Notes: a model not told the origin generated them from the letters alone. Positions 1 to 12,941 are shown, counted from the stretch's first letter. The stretch is DNA of 64,000 bases from Tretioscincus oriximinensis (GCA_022410635.1 JAJVDF010000135.1:661093-725092); one strand, 5' to 3'. Made by a program: numbers and translations.

Positions 1-290
1 TTGACAAATGGAACTGGAATGGGGAGGGGGGGAGAAGAAAAGTGGGTGGGTGGAAGGAGGGAGGGAGGGAAGGAAGGAACAAAGGAGGAAGGATGGAAAG
101 AAACAAGGAGGAAGGAGGAAAGAAGGGAAGGAAAGGAGGAGGCAGTGAGGAAGGACAGAAGGAAGGAAGAAAATAAGAGGGAAAGAAGGAAAGGGGGAAA
201 GAAGGTGGGGGAAGGGAGGAAGGAAGGAAAAAAAGAAGGTAGACAGAAGGAAAGAATGTGGAGGGGAGGGGGAAAGGAGGGAGGCAGATG
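1..290. repeat. GGAA-type polypurine low-complexity tract
   Basis: The plus strand is almost entirely A and G for about 290 bases, built from degenerate GGAA, GGGA and AAGAAGG units. The open frame across it is only a consequence of low stop-codon density in purine DNA: its product is nearly all K, R, E and G. Such tracts can form triplex DNA, but nothing here shows that this one does. Confidence 0.93.
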
Positions 291-1400
291 CTGCCTCTCC
301 CCTCAGCATCACAGAAAAACCTTTCAGCAGCAAAGGCAGAGGAAAGCTGCAGGGTGGACAACGTGAGAAAGCGTGGTCCACCTGGCCTGGCTTCNTCTCA
401 TCTCGGTGTCAGGTAAAAGCCACTCAACAGCATGAGGAGAGGAAAGCAGGATAGGCAATGCATTGCCACCCTCCCCTCATCTCTGCCTGTCCTGGCCTTC
501 CCTCTAGTCGGCTTTCTTCCTTACTTTACGAAACACTGTATCACATCATCCAGCTGTGCCATGATTCAGCATTTCAGTAAGTAAGAAGGAAACTGGGAGG
601 GAGGGCCAGGTGGCAAAGCCAGGGAAATCTCCACGCCCCCCCCCCCCCTCCAGGGAAAGCAAGGAGACAGCCCAGGGCCTTCTGGTCAGCCTAGGGGTAG
701 ACACAAGCCAATGACAGGAGAGAAACGTGGAAATTCTGCTCCCAAAACTTTCTGGGACTTGTGAAATGCACAATGTTTTTCTTCCCATTTCATTACAAAT
801 TCAGGGGGAAGAAAGAGACATCTGAACTCACAACTATCATAAGTGCTTTACATCAAGAGAGTGAGAACTAGTTGGACAACAGGCAGACATGTGGATGCAC
901 CCCTGTTTTCAAGAACTTGTGCATATTTGCTGATTGAAATTTAATGATACCTACATTATACAGTATGCATTCAGCAAAACAAAATAAGTGTAGAGAGAGG
1001 TCAAGTATTGTAGATAAAATCGTACATAGTTTGATTGATCAGTTATTACTAAAGACAAGGGGAGACCCCCCTTGTTTCTCTCAAAAAGGGTTTTTGTTTG
1101 ATCCCACAGCAATCAATTAATGAAGCCATACGGACATCAACCCTCCCTAGAGCATCTGCACCAGGAACCAGCAGTGGAGAAAATGGACGGGTGGTGAGCC
1201 ACGATTTTCCCCAAACCATGCAGGAGCTCCCATGCATGGGACACAGCTCTGGGATGTCCCTGGGAACAACGGGACTATAAATGCCCTTGATGGAGATTCT
1301 GGTGAGAGCAGGGTCTCCCTAGCCCCACTCTCTCCGGTGCTGAAACCTTTTTTCCATGAAAAGAGACAACACAGTGGATCATATAAAAGAAACTAGATCT
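291..1400. other. Unique-looking DNA, no gene seen
   Basis: No recognisable exon, RNA gene or repeat family. A run of 13 or so C residues near 636-648 is the only low-complexity feature. Short frames on both strands have no recognisable motif and do not extend. Confidence 0.5.
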
Positions 1401-4400
1401 ATTCTCTTTTGTTTTTCTTTGTGTGTGTGTGTATGTGTCTATTTTGCAGTAAATTCACAGGCAGAAGTCCAACCTGTGCTGCAATAAGGAGAGGGCAACT
1501 GGACTGAACAGAATTTGAACATCCCTGAATACACGGTTACAGGACACTGAGGAAGACAGCGCCATTTTGTTTTTAACTTGGTTGTTAATAAGTTCTTAGT
1601 GTGTGCAATATATATTTTTCTTACTAATTCCCGTGACGTCAGGGTGATATCAGCCCTGCCCTGCTCAATAGTTTAAAATCAGGTCTAGTCGGGGTGCAAA
1701 CTATAAATGTCTGTTCTGGCTAAAGGAAAAACAAAAGACCATAATTCCTTCAGACAAGTTAATCAAGTTTTGAAGAAAAGATAATCAGTCTGTGTTTTAA
1801 AGTTGTTGCACCATGGCTGATTAGGCCATTCCGCTGTCAAATGAAGAACTTCAATGACAATTGAAAGTGAAACCTAGCATCAAGTAAAAGACAGGAAGAT
1901 TTCTGAAATGGAAGGGTCAGTGGCTGCATCTGAATTTTAAAGAATCCAAGTAAACAAAAGTCAATGTGAATCCTATTCCAAATCTTGCCAGTGGTGGTTA
2001 TTTGAGTAAATTGTGTTGTTGAACATGGGAAATATGGCTCCCCAAAATATGCACATGGCAGGCTAACACATGAACATTACCAGCCTCTTGTGACCACATA
2101 TGTATCCTACATACGGAGAAAACCAAGAAAATGCAAAATATTTTCTTTCTGTGTGTTGCATATCCTTCTGACTGTCTTTTTTAAGAGTGAAGAAGCAGCC
2201 ATCAGCCATTTTTCCTTGTTCCTGGACTACTATAAGGTTTTCTCCTTTCTATGGTGATCTTTCAATGTTCACCACTAGTAATCAGACATAGATATGAGAA
2301 CTGTTTTGTATACTCCTGGCTTTGCAGTGGTCTTTGTGGCCCAGAGCTGATAGACATTCCACGGACTAACTAAATCGTATGAGGCTTTCAATGACTCTCC
2401 AAAAAAGAAACTCCAAGATTTCATGGAATGATACCAACTATGATGGGCATTCACCTAGGCATCGCCTTCCACAATATTTTGCTTATAACTGGCCCCAATC
2501 TTCTCATTTTAAAAAAAATCTAAAGATGAAGTTGTAATAAGCAACAGAAATGCCAATATAATTCCACTTCATCTCTCATCTTGAAAAGAAGAAAAACACT
2601 CAGAGCCAACCAGCTAGTTCTCTGCTTGCTACTCGGAACTTTGTCACTGATCCAAAAGTCCAAGCCTGCAAAGCATCAGTAAAAACCACAGGACAGACCT
2701 GAAAAGTATAAGTGGAGTGGCTAATGATTCTTCCCCCAGTCATATACTGTACATGTAATCATCCATTCTGAAAAGAAAAAAAAACTCATTCTACCTTGCT
2801 ATGTGTGTCTGTGTGAACATGTGTGTGTGTGATATCACCACCATGAAATACTTGACAATGGAAAGCATAACCAGGATGAAAATTAAACTAAAGGAAAGCA
2901 TGTCCTNCTCCATAATAGGCCAGAAGATTCTAAGAATTCCTAATCTTATGTAAACAGTGCTTGTGACTGGATTACAAGATGAGACAAGAACCGAACTTTA
3001 GGTTACAGACTGAAATGGCTTGTGGGGGGACCATTACAACATAGCTTTTTCACGTAGATAAGTGTGACTGACAAATGGCTCTTAAATAAATTAGTTATCA
3101 TACATGGTTTCTTTTGCTGGCAGTGACAACAACCATTAAAAGACTGGTCACTAGAAACTGACAGTACCATCCAGCATTTTCCTGGTTCATCCATTTTCTC
3201 ATTCACCTTCAAATACTATCTTCTTTAAGACTGATGACCCTTTAAGAGGCACAGCATGTCTAGTGCCTCAACGTTTTGTCTCTGTGCCACTAGAAACCTT
3301 TCTGTCTTCATCTTCCACCCAACTTTTGTTCAAGAAATTGGTTTACAGTCTTCAGCTCTTCAAGGTCTTGTTCTTTGTGTGCAATCCTTACTGTTATTTA
3401 TAATTCCATGTTTGTCTTTGGTTACCTTGNGTTTAGTTATGTGTAAATGTTTTGGTGTGCAGAGCTCACAAAACTATCCCTCCATTTAAAGAGAAAATGA
3501 AGATTCCTTCTGTATATCCAAGATGATCTCATCCTTCTTTCAGTCTCAAAAACATTTCATTGTTCTTTCAACAATTTTCACTGAAAATTGCAATAGAAAT
3601 GAATTGCAAAGATCTCCTCCAATGAGAAATTACAAACAAGACCAGAATGTAAGAAGCAAAACTCTGTTGCTGCTGTGGCAAGGAAATCAAAGAAACCTGA
3701 CAAATGAGCCAGGCTGTTAGATAGGTTGTGGAAGGACCCTTGTATGATAGGACAAATGCCTCTGATCATAGGATTCGGGACTCATCTTTCAAATGTTTTT
3801 GATCAATGAATGGGTGGGAAAAGGAAGACAAAGGAAGCTACAAAGAAGAGGGGAGATGTTAACTTGTAATATGTATTTTTACTACACTTTTCTTAAATAT
3901 AGAATAATGGGGAAAACCCTTAAAGACATTGACATTTTTCTCAACAAAATCCATATTTAACAGTTTTGGCTTTCATTAAATTTTGTTCTTTGGTATCTGG
4001 ATTTTTTATTTAAGAGTTATATTTGCCTTCATTAACCATCTTTGGACTACTCTAAATGCTTTAGCAGATTTGTTACTTCTCTTTTAATGAAGTTGAAAAA
4101 TTTGAAATATTGCCAGGACCACCTTTAATAACTTATGTTTATTTTTCCATTGTTCTTCTCCATAGTAGTGTTGGATAAATTTGAAAGGGGCAAAAAAGGC
4201 TTTGTTATTTTAAAATGCATCCAACTCTCCACCAGTGCAATAGAGACTAACCAAGGCTGAATTTCCAGTTAACTTCTTTATGAAATAATTCAGCATTGGA
4301 AAACTTCTCTAGACACTAGCATGAATTCACACTAAAAGTTGTTCTGAATTTACTTTAAATTACTTAGACCTTTATATCCATTTGAAGAGTCTGCTTTGCA

Positions 4401-7030
4401 GAGCAAGCTAGAATATCTGGTAATAAATACCTATTAGATTATGCAAAATTCATCCCTACATTCCAACTATGCCTAATGTTTATATATGTCTGACTACTAG
4501 CATAAGAAGGAAGAAGATTCTAGTGCAACAGGTGAAAGCAGGACAGCAATGCTATTCCTTAACAGATCTTTAAAGAGAAGCAGTTTCAATTACTGCAAAT
4601 TGTCATGCCAGCAGCACCTGCTGAAATAGCTTATTTCTTAACATTAAAGATGTAGCACTGCTGTCCTGATGTTAATTTGGTCACCCTAAATGCAACTGAG
4701 GTACACACAATTTCTTTTGGAGATTCTGGGATCTTCTAGATGCTCCCCTTCCTCATGTAATAAACAATCATTCGTATAAATAAATCACTATGCAGTGATT
4801 GCTCTGTTATCTGTAAGAAAGCAGCAGTGCAAAGAAGATGCAGTGGCCACAATGATCACCAGAATCAGNATGCTGCTTCTCTAGGGACTTTGCCAGCATG
4901 AAATTCCAGAATGTGTGACAATGCTGTCAGCTGTGCATGCATGATCACACTTTTTGTAACAACACATGTGTACTACTCCAGCAAAGGTGGTAAAAGCTGC
5001 ATTTTCTCAATATTTTTTAAAATAAGATTTGCATTTTCTTCATGATTTCCTTGCACTGGGATGGCATGAGTGCCTTCAAACCATTTGGCAAGGCAACCAT
5101 TCCATTGTGTGCAAATGAACCTTCTTTCATCGGAATGAACTGACAACTATATGAAATAGATGACATACCTATGAATAAATGCAGGGGGGGNAAAGATGAA
5201 CTGCAACTTGAAAAATCTGGAAAAAAGTTCCATATAACTGAGGGTGCAGTCACACATTCTTTGTACCAGGTTCCTCTTCNGGCCATATGGCCAAAGGGAG
5301 GATTCATTAGCCGTCGCTATGCAGTCAGAAAAGATCTCCCTTTGTGGGTATTTCCATACTCCATTAGAGTACTTGCAGCCCTTCATCTTGTGTGTGCCGA
5401 ACTGCAGGAGCAAAGCTGGGTGGGCATGCGCAGCTCCCCTGTCTTCTTGTCAGCGTATGACATCTCCCTGCAAAGTTATGTCCTGTTTTTTAAGCAAAAT
5501 CTGCAGCCGCTATCCAGCAGCAGATTTCTTATCCTTTTCCCCCTTCATATGCTCATATGCTTTGGCTGCACTTCTCACAGCAGTAGAAATAACCTGGTAC
5601 ATTTGGAAAATAAATTTAGGATGGTGGATAAGAATAATATTATATGATAGTTAGAACTTTTAAAGCCAAATAAATTTTTATCCAATTTCTGCTACTGGTT
5701 GTTCCGATACTGTGATTCCATTTTCATAAGGAATTCCTACCAAGATTTTTATCCAAACCTTATTTATTGTTGTTTATTGTTAAAGGTTTCTTACGAGGTG
5801 TCTAAAGGTAGAAAACAGGCAATTGCAGGATTTAAAGAAGATCTTAATTGCAGATTTCCAATTCTATCTTCCAACTAAATTCAGTATATTACAAATACCA
5901 AGTAACCATGGTTGCACACCCTTAGGGTTTTTTACCCCGTTTTCATTTTTTCATTTCTTTTCCTTCCCTTTGTGCACTTGGGGTCTTCCAGGTATTTGCA
6001 AGTGCAAAAAATACAAAAGGAATCAGGAGAAAGAGGTAAGCAATCACTATTATGGAAAACACAGCATTATTAAAAGATTTTCCCTAAAAGCAATATTATG
6101 AGATATCACCTTGAGATCCATGAAGTCCAGTGGGAATTCCATAAGTGAGTGTGGCATTTTCATTATCATCCCAGGAGAATGGCTGATTTACATTTATGTC
6201 TGGAAGCACCTAAAACTTATTATATCAGGATTCAAAATCCTATACCTCACTTTTTGAAAAAAGTTCTTAGGCACTTAATCAATATCCAAGTCAAAATATA
6301 TTCTAATTCTATAGTTTATGTTTTTTTTAAAAAAAAAAACATTTTATTCTTTCAGAGCAAATTGGAGTTTAACGTTTTTATACACAGAATATCTATGATA
6401 TAAAAGTGAAAGAAAATGAATAAGCACCACTGATACTAGGCAGTTAGGTTTCAAGCATGGTGTCTCTCTGGACTCAAGAGCTATTTTGTTAGCAGTCAGG
6501 TATCATTGTAAAGTAGAAAGTTGTCTGAATACTAATGGAATAAATATTGTTTCTGTTTCTAGGGAGGTATTCTATTCTAGTTTTACAAGATAATTTAAAT
6601 TTATATTATACAAATATATATTATATTAAAATCTACTTTTAAAAAGAAAACACATTTTCAACTATAAAGATTGCAATTTCAAAACAGACCAGCATTCCTT
6701 TTTCCCTGGTGTTCTAGAGCTATAAACATCTTCCGTGAACTATTTCTATTCTTGGGGTTCATTTTANTTATTGGGTTTTGTCCTATCTCCATCACAGATA
6801 TCTGTGATTTGTTTAAGTTAGATGGCTGCAGTTGAGGCAACAGGCTAAAAGGAGGCAGTGGGTGAAAAACAGGTTTCAGTGTTTTTCATCATTCTATCCT
6901 TTAACCCATAACATTTGGTATGACTAATCCCTGTGTACTACACCTACCCAGCCTATTCTGGTTCAACTATCTATCTTCCAACAATAAAATTATGTTTCAA
7001 TACCATGCATAGTCATTGACTGTGAGTGCC
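1401..7030. other. AT-rich non-coding stretch, no gene seen
   Basis: I see no gene. Minor features are short TG runs (about 1421-1437 and 2819-2831) and a block at 5230-5560 with several CpG dinucleotides and overlapping frames on both strands, treated as a finding. The segment 4560-4700 has the mixed-sequence texture of possible conserved regulatory DNA, but that cannot be judged from one genome. Confidence 0.45.
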
Positions 7031-7040
7031 GCAGTTTTCA

Positions 7041-7223
7041 TACTGCACTGGTGCTGACACGGTTAAGAATTCACTCCCCTTAGCAATGGACTTTCAGCAG
7101 TCCACTCGAAATAATGCTCAGTTGAAGTAGAATATTTGCCACGACAGAGCTTTATTACAAGAAGACTGCTGAAAGACCATTATTACATGGGGTACATTCT
7201 TAACCATTTCAGTACCAGAGTAC
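7041..7223. mobile_element. Foldback (inverted-repeat) element, family unknown
   Basis: Two arms of about 60 bp, at 7041-7102 and 7164-7223, are imperfect reverse complements separated by about 60 bp. The inner ends are the clearest: CTTTCAGCAGTC on the left against GACTGCTGAAAG on the right, with GGTTAAGAAT facing ATTCTTAACC further out. Weaker pairing may extend the arms outward. There is no coding capacity and I could not define a target duplication, so the class is open. Confidence 0.65.
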
Positions 7224-7627
7224 AAAAACCCTGTGGGGAGGCAGCCTGTTTCTATACTGAAGCATATTGTTAATGCAAAGTTGAATGAGCCATACCTACA
7301 ATAAGACTGCTATATATTAATTCCCCAAGAAAACTGACAAAAAATATACCTAAAGCAGTTTTAAATCACAAGTTCAAATCACAACCAGGTGCTAATTTGG
7401 ACATTATATATCTGTTAAGTGTTACAAGTCACAGCTTGGCTAGGGTGTGTGTGCATGCAGCATGTGTGTACAGCAGCCTTTAGGCTGTGTCTGATATGGC
7501 TGCCGTTTTTGGTTTTCTGGTTGGACCTCTGCCCACCAATCAGCAACCACGAAAGACAGGATTTACTGGTCCTTCGGTCTGTAATTGGTTACGAGATTGC
7601 TGTGACCCATTTTGTGTATTTAGATAA

Positions 7628-7935
7628 GATGGAATGGACTTCCAGGGTCATTGGATTCAACCCCCGACTCAATACAGGATTTCCTAAACTATCCTAGCTA
7701 GATGATTGTTCACCCTCTGCTGAAGACCTTCAGCTGAGAGTTCATTACATCCTGTGGCAACCTTCAGCTGAGAGTTCATTACATCCTGTGGCAACCTATT
7801 CCACTGGTTGATTGCCCTTTCTAATGCCTAATCTATGTATGTGAGACAATCAAACCTGCTTTTAGATACCACAACTCTAAATGAACTCAACCACTCATCT
7901 TTTTTGAACTACATGGGCCAATTAGCAACAGGATG
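7628..7935 (-). mobile_element. CR1-type LINE 3' end, truncated
   Basis: Read on the minus strand this resembles the CR1 3' region. It includes text equivalent to removal of the last ORF segment (an aligned run describing first-position Asn/Gln-rich codons is not recoverable) and a GGACT/GGTCATTGGATTC-like core near 7640-7665. The same family is seen on the plus strand at 47,095-47,430, which shares the pattern of a 'number of bases defining the last exon-free UTR'. Internally, a 34-bp unit is duplicated in tandem at 7726-7793. Boundaries are approximate. Confidence 0.55.
7726..7793. repeat. Perfect 34-bp tandem duplication
   Basis: The 34-bp unit at 7726-7759 is followed immediately by an identical copy at 7760-7793, starting ACCTTCAGCTGAGAG. 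Identity of both copies suggests a recent local duplication inside the older CR1-type relic, or an assembly artefact. Confidence 0.92.
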
Positions 7936-8083
7936 TTGGACAGATACCGGGAGTGTTTTATGTGATTTAAAGACAAAACTCAAGTTAACTGCAGAATGAT
8001 CAATCATTCTACTTAACTGGGCTAAGTGCTCCTGAAGCTTGTCACATAGATGAAATATGAAATAGTTCTACAATTAGAATAAC

Positions 8084-8610
8084 ATGCAGCATAAGAAAAT
8101 AAGAAGAGCCTTATTGAATCAGGCCAGAGCCCATCTAGTTCAGTATTCTGCCTCACACAGAGACCCACCAGATGCACCTGGGCAGTCTGATCAGAAGAAG
8201 ACAAAACATGCAACGGTTCATGGTATTTCAGGAGTCCTGCCTGTTGCTCCATCCCAGAGGCAGCATCCAGATATCCACCCTAGTACCCATTTATATCCTT
8301 GGTGTCCATAAACCTGTCTAGTCCTGTCTTGAAGTTATCCAAGCTGTTAGCTACCACCACCTCTTCAGGAAGTAAATTTCACAGGCCAATGACCCTTTGG
8401 GTGAAAAAATACTTTCCTTTGTCTGTTCTCATTTTTCTGCCAAGCAGTTACAAGCAATGCCCTTTAGTCCTAGTGTTATGTGACAGAGAAAACATTTTTT
8501 CTCTATTCATCCCATGGATGATTTTGAAGGCATAAAGTGGCCCAGATGGTGCAGCCTGACTTCATAAGGGAGGTGCTCCAGTCCCTTGATCATTCTTGTA
8601 AATACAGGGA
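8084..8610 (-). mobile_element. CR1/L3-like LINE 3' end
   Basis: The longest of several copies of one LINE 3' end in this window. On the minus strand it contains a degraded ORF C-terminus (about 8290-8540) then a 3' UTR ending in a TTATGTTCTTATG-type tail, here seen on the plus strand as ATAAGAAAATAAGAAGAGCC at the left edge. Related copies lie at 16,824, 18,778, 25,024 and 62,856 (minus) and 43,445 (plus). The coding part matches the tail of CR1/L2-superfamily reverse-transcriptase proteins; the exact family name needs a library search. Confidence 0.75.
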
Positions 8611-8696
8611 ATAATTCAGAGAATTTCTACATTTACNTTACTATTCTTTTATAAGTCTTTTCTTCTATAGTTACATAAGGGCTTATTNATACTGGG

Positions 8697-8795
8697 CATC
8701 TGAAGAAGTAGACATGTCTACAAAAGCACATGCCACCTACCTTTCTTCTGTTAATCTCCAAGTGCCATTAGCATCCTTGCTGGACAGAAAGGACC
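8697..8795 (+). repeat. Interspersed repeat fragment, GCATCTGAAGAAGTAG family
   Basis: A block containing CATCTGAAGAAGTAGACATG, then TGCCACCTACCTTTCTTCTG and AGTGCCATTAGCATCCTTGC. A clearly related block is at 10,402-10,490, and the later part recurs at 46,745-46,815. This type of sequence is widespread in sauropsid genomes; I cannot name the family. Confidence 0.6.
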
Positions 8796-10400
8796 ATAGT
8801 TCAGTCAGTGCTCATATTCCTTATTATATTACATATATTTTATACTTCTAGTTAGTATTCAAGGCTGTTTTGAGTTTGACTGGATACAATTGGAACCAAG
8901 CTGTTTCCTCTCAGTCTTTTATTATTTTGTCTTCCTTGCTTTAATGTTAGTATTAGGATTTTACAAATGGGAAATGGAAAGAAAAATGGCAGCAGCAATT
9001 AATTTTTCATGTTAATCAAATGCCCATTACTAAATTATTTATAGCCACCAAGATTTTCCCCATAATCATGTATGTCCACTGATTTTAAAATACACATATG
9101 CAAAGTTATATATATGCAAAAAACTAAATACAGTATGTAAAGGAATTACTGTCCAAGGACACTGACCAATTTACTTATGAAATGCTTCTTTGAGAGCATA
9201 CCTCCCTTCCTGGCCCTTCAGAATGTTCCCAGCCTGACCCCAATGTTGTTGCTAGCTTCAGGGCTAGGATGAAAATCGGCCATCTTACAGACAATATTAG
9301 TCTAAACCATATTTTTGTGGTTGAAACCTGTGGACATGGCTGCCCCATACCCACCGATTTGTCCTTCAAGAGGTAAGTGCAGAAAGATCCTGTAATAAGG
9401 GTATAGGAATCAGAGGACTTGCGGAAAGTTCTCCATATCTTTTCTCAACTTTTTTGCACTTCTTAAGCAGCACAAAGATTCATCAAACTGTGCTTTTTCT
9501 GCCAATCTGAAAGTTAATCCCCTGCAATGGGAATTGAGAGGCTTAATAAGCAAATGTTTGCCCAGCATTCTCTGTAGAATAATTATGTACAAGATGCATC
9601 TCTTTTATTAGCACGGGGCTTTGCTACTTCCAGTCTGACTCTCAGGAATCCTCTTCATTTTGGGAGATCAATATGGGATAAAGTAACAGTCATAAGGTAT
9701 GCTTATTACCCTGCAGGGATGGTTTAACATGCTCCCTAGGTCCCCAAACTAGTAATTCCTCCTCATCGAAATTAGTGGCATGTCGTGTTCTATAAGTCTC
9801 AGCATTTTAGATGAAAGCTGTCCAGTTTTGTTCATGTATAGCAACATAACTGTTCAATGTTCCCAACAAAAGCATTTCTGGAGATTCACCAACTTAGTCT
9901 TGAAAACCCCAAGCTACATTTCTTCCAGGCTGATTTTCAGTAGGTTAATGTCACTTAAAAGATATTTCTTCTATTAACAAGCAAATGATTCCTGTAAGCA
10001 GACAACAATTTTAAACAACTACAATATCCCAATAAGGCTGACTGCTTCATGGTCACAGAATCCATCCCAAGGTTCGTTGCATCTGCATTATATCTTCTTT
10101 CTGCTGACTTCAAAGTTCACATAAGCTTTTGGCACTACAAGAGTATCCATTTCAATAGTGCATCTTGTGGCACTGCTCAAATGGGTCTTCCATGGCATAT
10201 CAGACCATAACAACTCACCATCTACAAGACTATCAGACATTGCCTCTTGTTGCTCCAGGGACATTTTCATATGAGAGGATTAGTTTCTGCTATTTACCTG
10301 TTTTTCTAAACCTGGGGGTCATACCCCATCACATTTGCCTATGCTTTGTCATCTCCCATACACAGGTTTCTATAAATACCTGACCCTGACATTAGTCCTT
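8796..10400. other. No gene or repeat recognised
   Basis: AT-rich sequence with only short unrelated frames on both strands. Nothing supports an exon, an RNA gene or a named mobile element. Confidence 0.45.
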
Positions 10401-10401
10401 C

Positions 10402-10490
10402 AGCATCTGAAGAAGTAGACGTGTCTACGAAAGCTTATGCCACCCACTTTTCTCCTGTTAGTCTCAAAGTGCTACTAGCCTCTTTGCTNG
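10402..10490 (+). repeat. Second copy of GCATCTGAAGAAGTAG repeat
   Basis: Begins CATCTGAAGAAGTAGACGTG and continues with TTATGCCACCCACTTTTCTC, AGTCTCAAAGTGCTACTAGC. It differs from the copy at 8,697 by scattered substitutions, so the two are independent insertions rather than a recent duplication. Confidence 0.6.
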
Positions 10491-12160
10491 ATTATCTAAA
10501 TGGTTTGAGCCAACAACAAATCAGACATTATGAATGTGCTGTGCAGTTCAACAATCAGAATTTACTGTATAACCATATTCTTTGTCTAGGAACTTCCTAG
10601 ATCCAAGACCTCCAACTACTCGACCAACTTTTTGTTTTCAAATAATGCTAAATGAAAAAGGGCTCAAGCAGGAACTGAAAAAATATTAGCAGTATAGGTA
10701 GACTTCTCAGGGAATTAAGAGAAATATTAGGCTCATAGCACATCTCTTGAAGTAGAAGAATGCTGTCTGTACAAAGATCTTATCTACCAAGGATGAAACT
10801 GGGGATTCCTTGACTATAATCCAGCTGAGAATCCCACTGAGAATGTCATCAAATTCATCCCATAGGTCTGTATTCAATGTGAGTGTTGAGGGAACAGGTA
10901 GAGTGTCCTAGAGTGGCAACGGGCTGTGGTAAATGAATGACTAATGAACAGCAGAAAGAGTTCCTGAATTTCTTTTTTCTGTTCTCTCATCTAAGCTTTA
11001 AATGATTATGGCCNTAGTCACCAGAACCTGATGTGCCTTATGGTGCCATTCTACAGCATTCTGTTACTCAGATCTTAAACTGGAGGTACCAAGGTGTGAA
11101 CACTACACACCTTTGGCAGACCCCTGCTTTAAGGTCACATTTTGTAACGGGTTGCAGATGTTTCCAGAAAAAAAACTCAAATTGGGGGTGGGTGGGTAAT
11201 GTTCCATCACAAGCGTTCTAGTTTGTATCACTGTCCTTCAAAAAAGGCAGATAAATGGACACCATGAAGTGGGCTTACAGCCATGAAACAAACTCAGAAC
11301 CCTGATTGTTTCCATCAATGGCTACTGAATAGCACTTGTGGAATAAAATATACAAATTGCATCAATTTACCCAAAAACATTCTTCATTTTATCCTTCCAT
11401 TTCTGACCTTTAGAGCTCAGATTTGAGAATGAAGTTTATCTAGGGGACAAAACGCTGAGGCTTTTACACTTCCAATAGTTTATATAATTCAATACCAATG
11501 CTACATAGGTAATAATGAGTTACTGCCTATTTACAATATGCAATGAATTACTCAAGCTCACTTAATACCAAAAGAGTTTAGAGTAGGCTGTAAACATAAA
11601 TGTTATTAAAGAAAGGTTTAATGTACCAAATATCTCTTGTGTAACAATGGCTACATCCCCACCTGTCCATTTTCTCTGCATTGCAAATACTTGAAATACC
11701 ACTTTGGCAGTCTGTCCCCATTTTACTTGCCATTCAGCTGCTGCCTCATTCGAACGAGGAGCCCCAGAAGGAACTGCTACGCTTTCCTAATTACAATCCC
11801 CAGACCCTGCCTACTGCCCTGCACCCCCAAGAGCCAATGAAATCTTTACAGTTTGCTAAAAGTAGAGATTCTTATTCAGGACTTTAAAATGGAGGCCCTG
11901 TCCACACAAAGCCTTATTCTGGGTAGCGTCTCAGAGGCTTGTGGAAATCACATGATATGAGGAGGCAGTTTATTTCATTCTAAAACCTTTTTGTGCACCT
12001 AGAAGGCTGGACACTTGTGGATCCATGGGTCAGACACAAGGTAAACTGACCTCCAAAGCACAGGAAATAGAATGTGAGGATTGGGCCAATATATCAGCAA
12101 ACCTGAAAAATTTGCCTAAGAATTAGAAAAAAGATTTTTACAAGTCCTCAATGAGTTATT
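10491..12160. other. No gene or repeat recognised
   Basis: AT-rich DNA with short frames only. No repeat edge, RNA gene or splice-framed exon could be supported. Confidence 0.4.
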
Positions 12161-12164
12161 ATCA

Positions 12165-12325
12165 TATACTATATTGCCAAAAGTATTTAATCATCCACCC
12201 CCACAAAAGAATGCAGGTGTGAGCAAATACTTTTGACAATATAGTATATCTGTCACTGAGCTTTCAGAGCTCAGACATGCTACCAAACTACACACTATAT
12301 TGCCAAAATATTCACTCATATCAGC
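12165..12325. mobile_element. Tc1/mariner-type miniature element and extra end
   Basis: 12,165-12,248 is an imperfect palindrome: ACTATATTGCCAAAAGTATT on the left faces AATACTTTTGACAATATAGT on the right, with a TA-rich edge on both sides. A third end-like sequence, ACACTATATTGCCAAAATAT, follows at about 12,290. The TATATTGCCAAAAGTATT end is of a type I associate with Tc1/mariner elements. Nothing in the DNA up to about 12,700 gives a recognisable transposase. Confidence 0.65.
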
Positions 12326-12941
12326 AAAATAATATAAAAATAAATAAAATNAATTGTTTCCTAATTATGGGATGACGATCCTTGACCTTCAGGGCACCCC
12401 ATGAATGGAACTTTGTCCAAGCCTATGTCTGGGAGGGATAGAATGTGTCATGTGAAGATATGAAGCTTGTGCAGACTTTATCTGTGGGTGGTGTGAAGTC
12501 CCACAGGAACATGACAACACTCCTGCCATACTTTGGAAAGTGATAAGAAGTTTCTGATTGCTGTTACCTGAAAGAACAATTGGTGTGACATGGAAACATA
12601 ATGAAAAAGCACACCTGTACAATCAAAGTTGGAGCAAAATTGAACTGGACCTGGTCAGCACTCTTGTCTTTGCAACTCTAACGAGAAACAGTTTTAGACA
12701 ATCAATATATCTCTTTTTAAAATAAATAAACAAATAAAGTTTGTAAGCCAAAATGTGGTAAGACATTTTTACATTTTTTGTGCGGTTTTGTATAATCATC
12801 CTTTGTATAATCTCTGGGGTGTGTAAATTGGTTCAGTAACAATCCATCTGAAAATGCCCCAAGGATTCTTAATTAGATGTTTCTTTATTTGCACCCACTC
12901 CCTCTGTGTTTTCATGATAACTTATGGTAAAAGATAATATA

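Noticed and set aside
1..366. 121-codon plus-strand open frame
   Set aside because: A by-product of the polypurine tract; almost all K, R, E and G.
5171..5647. 158-codon plus-strand frame with three N-adjacent positions
   Set aside because: Overlaps open frames on both strands, contains N bases and shows no motif.
7726..7793. CRISPR-like or satellite repeat
   Set aside because: Only two adjacent copies without spacers, inside a LINE relic.
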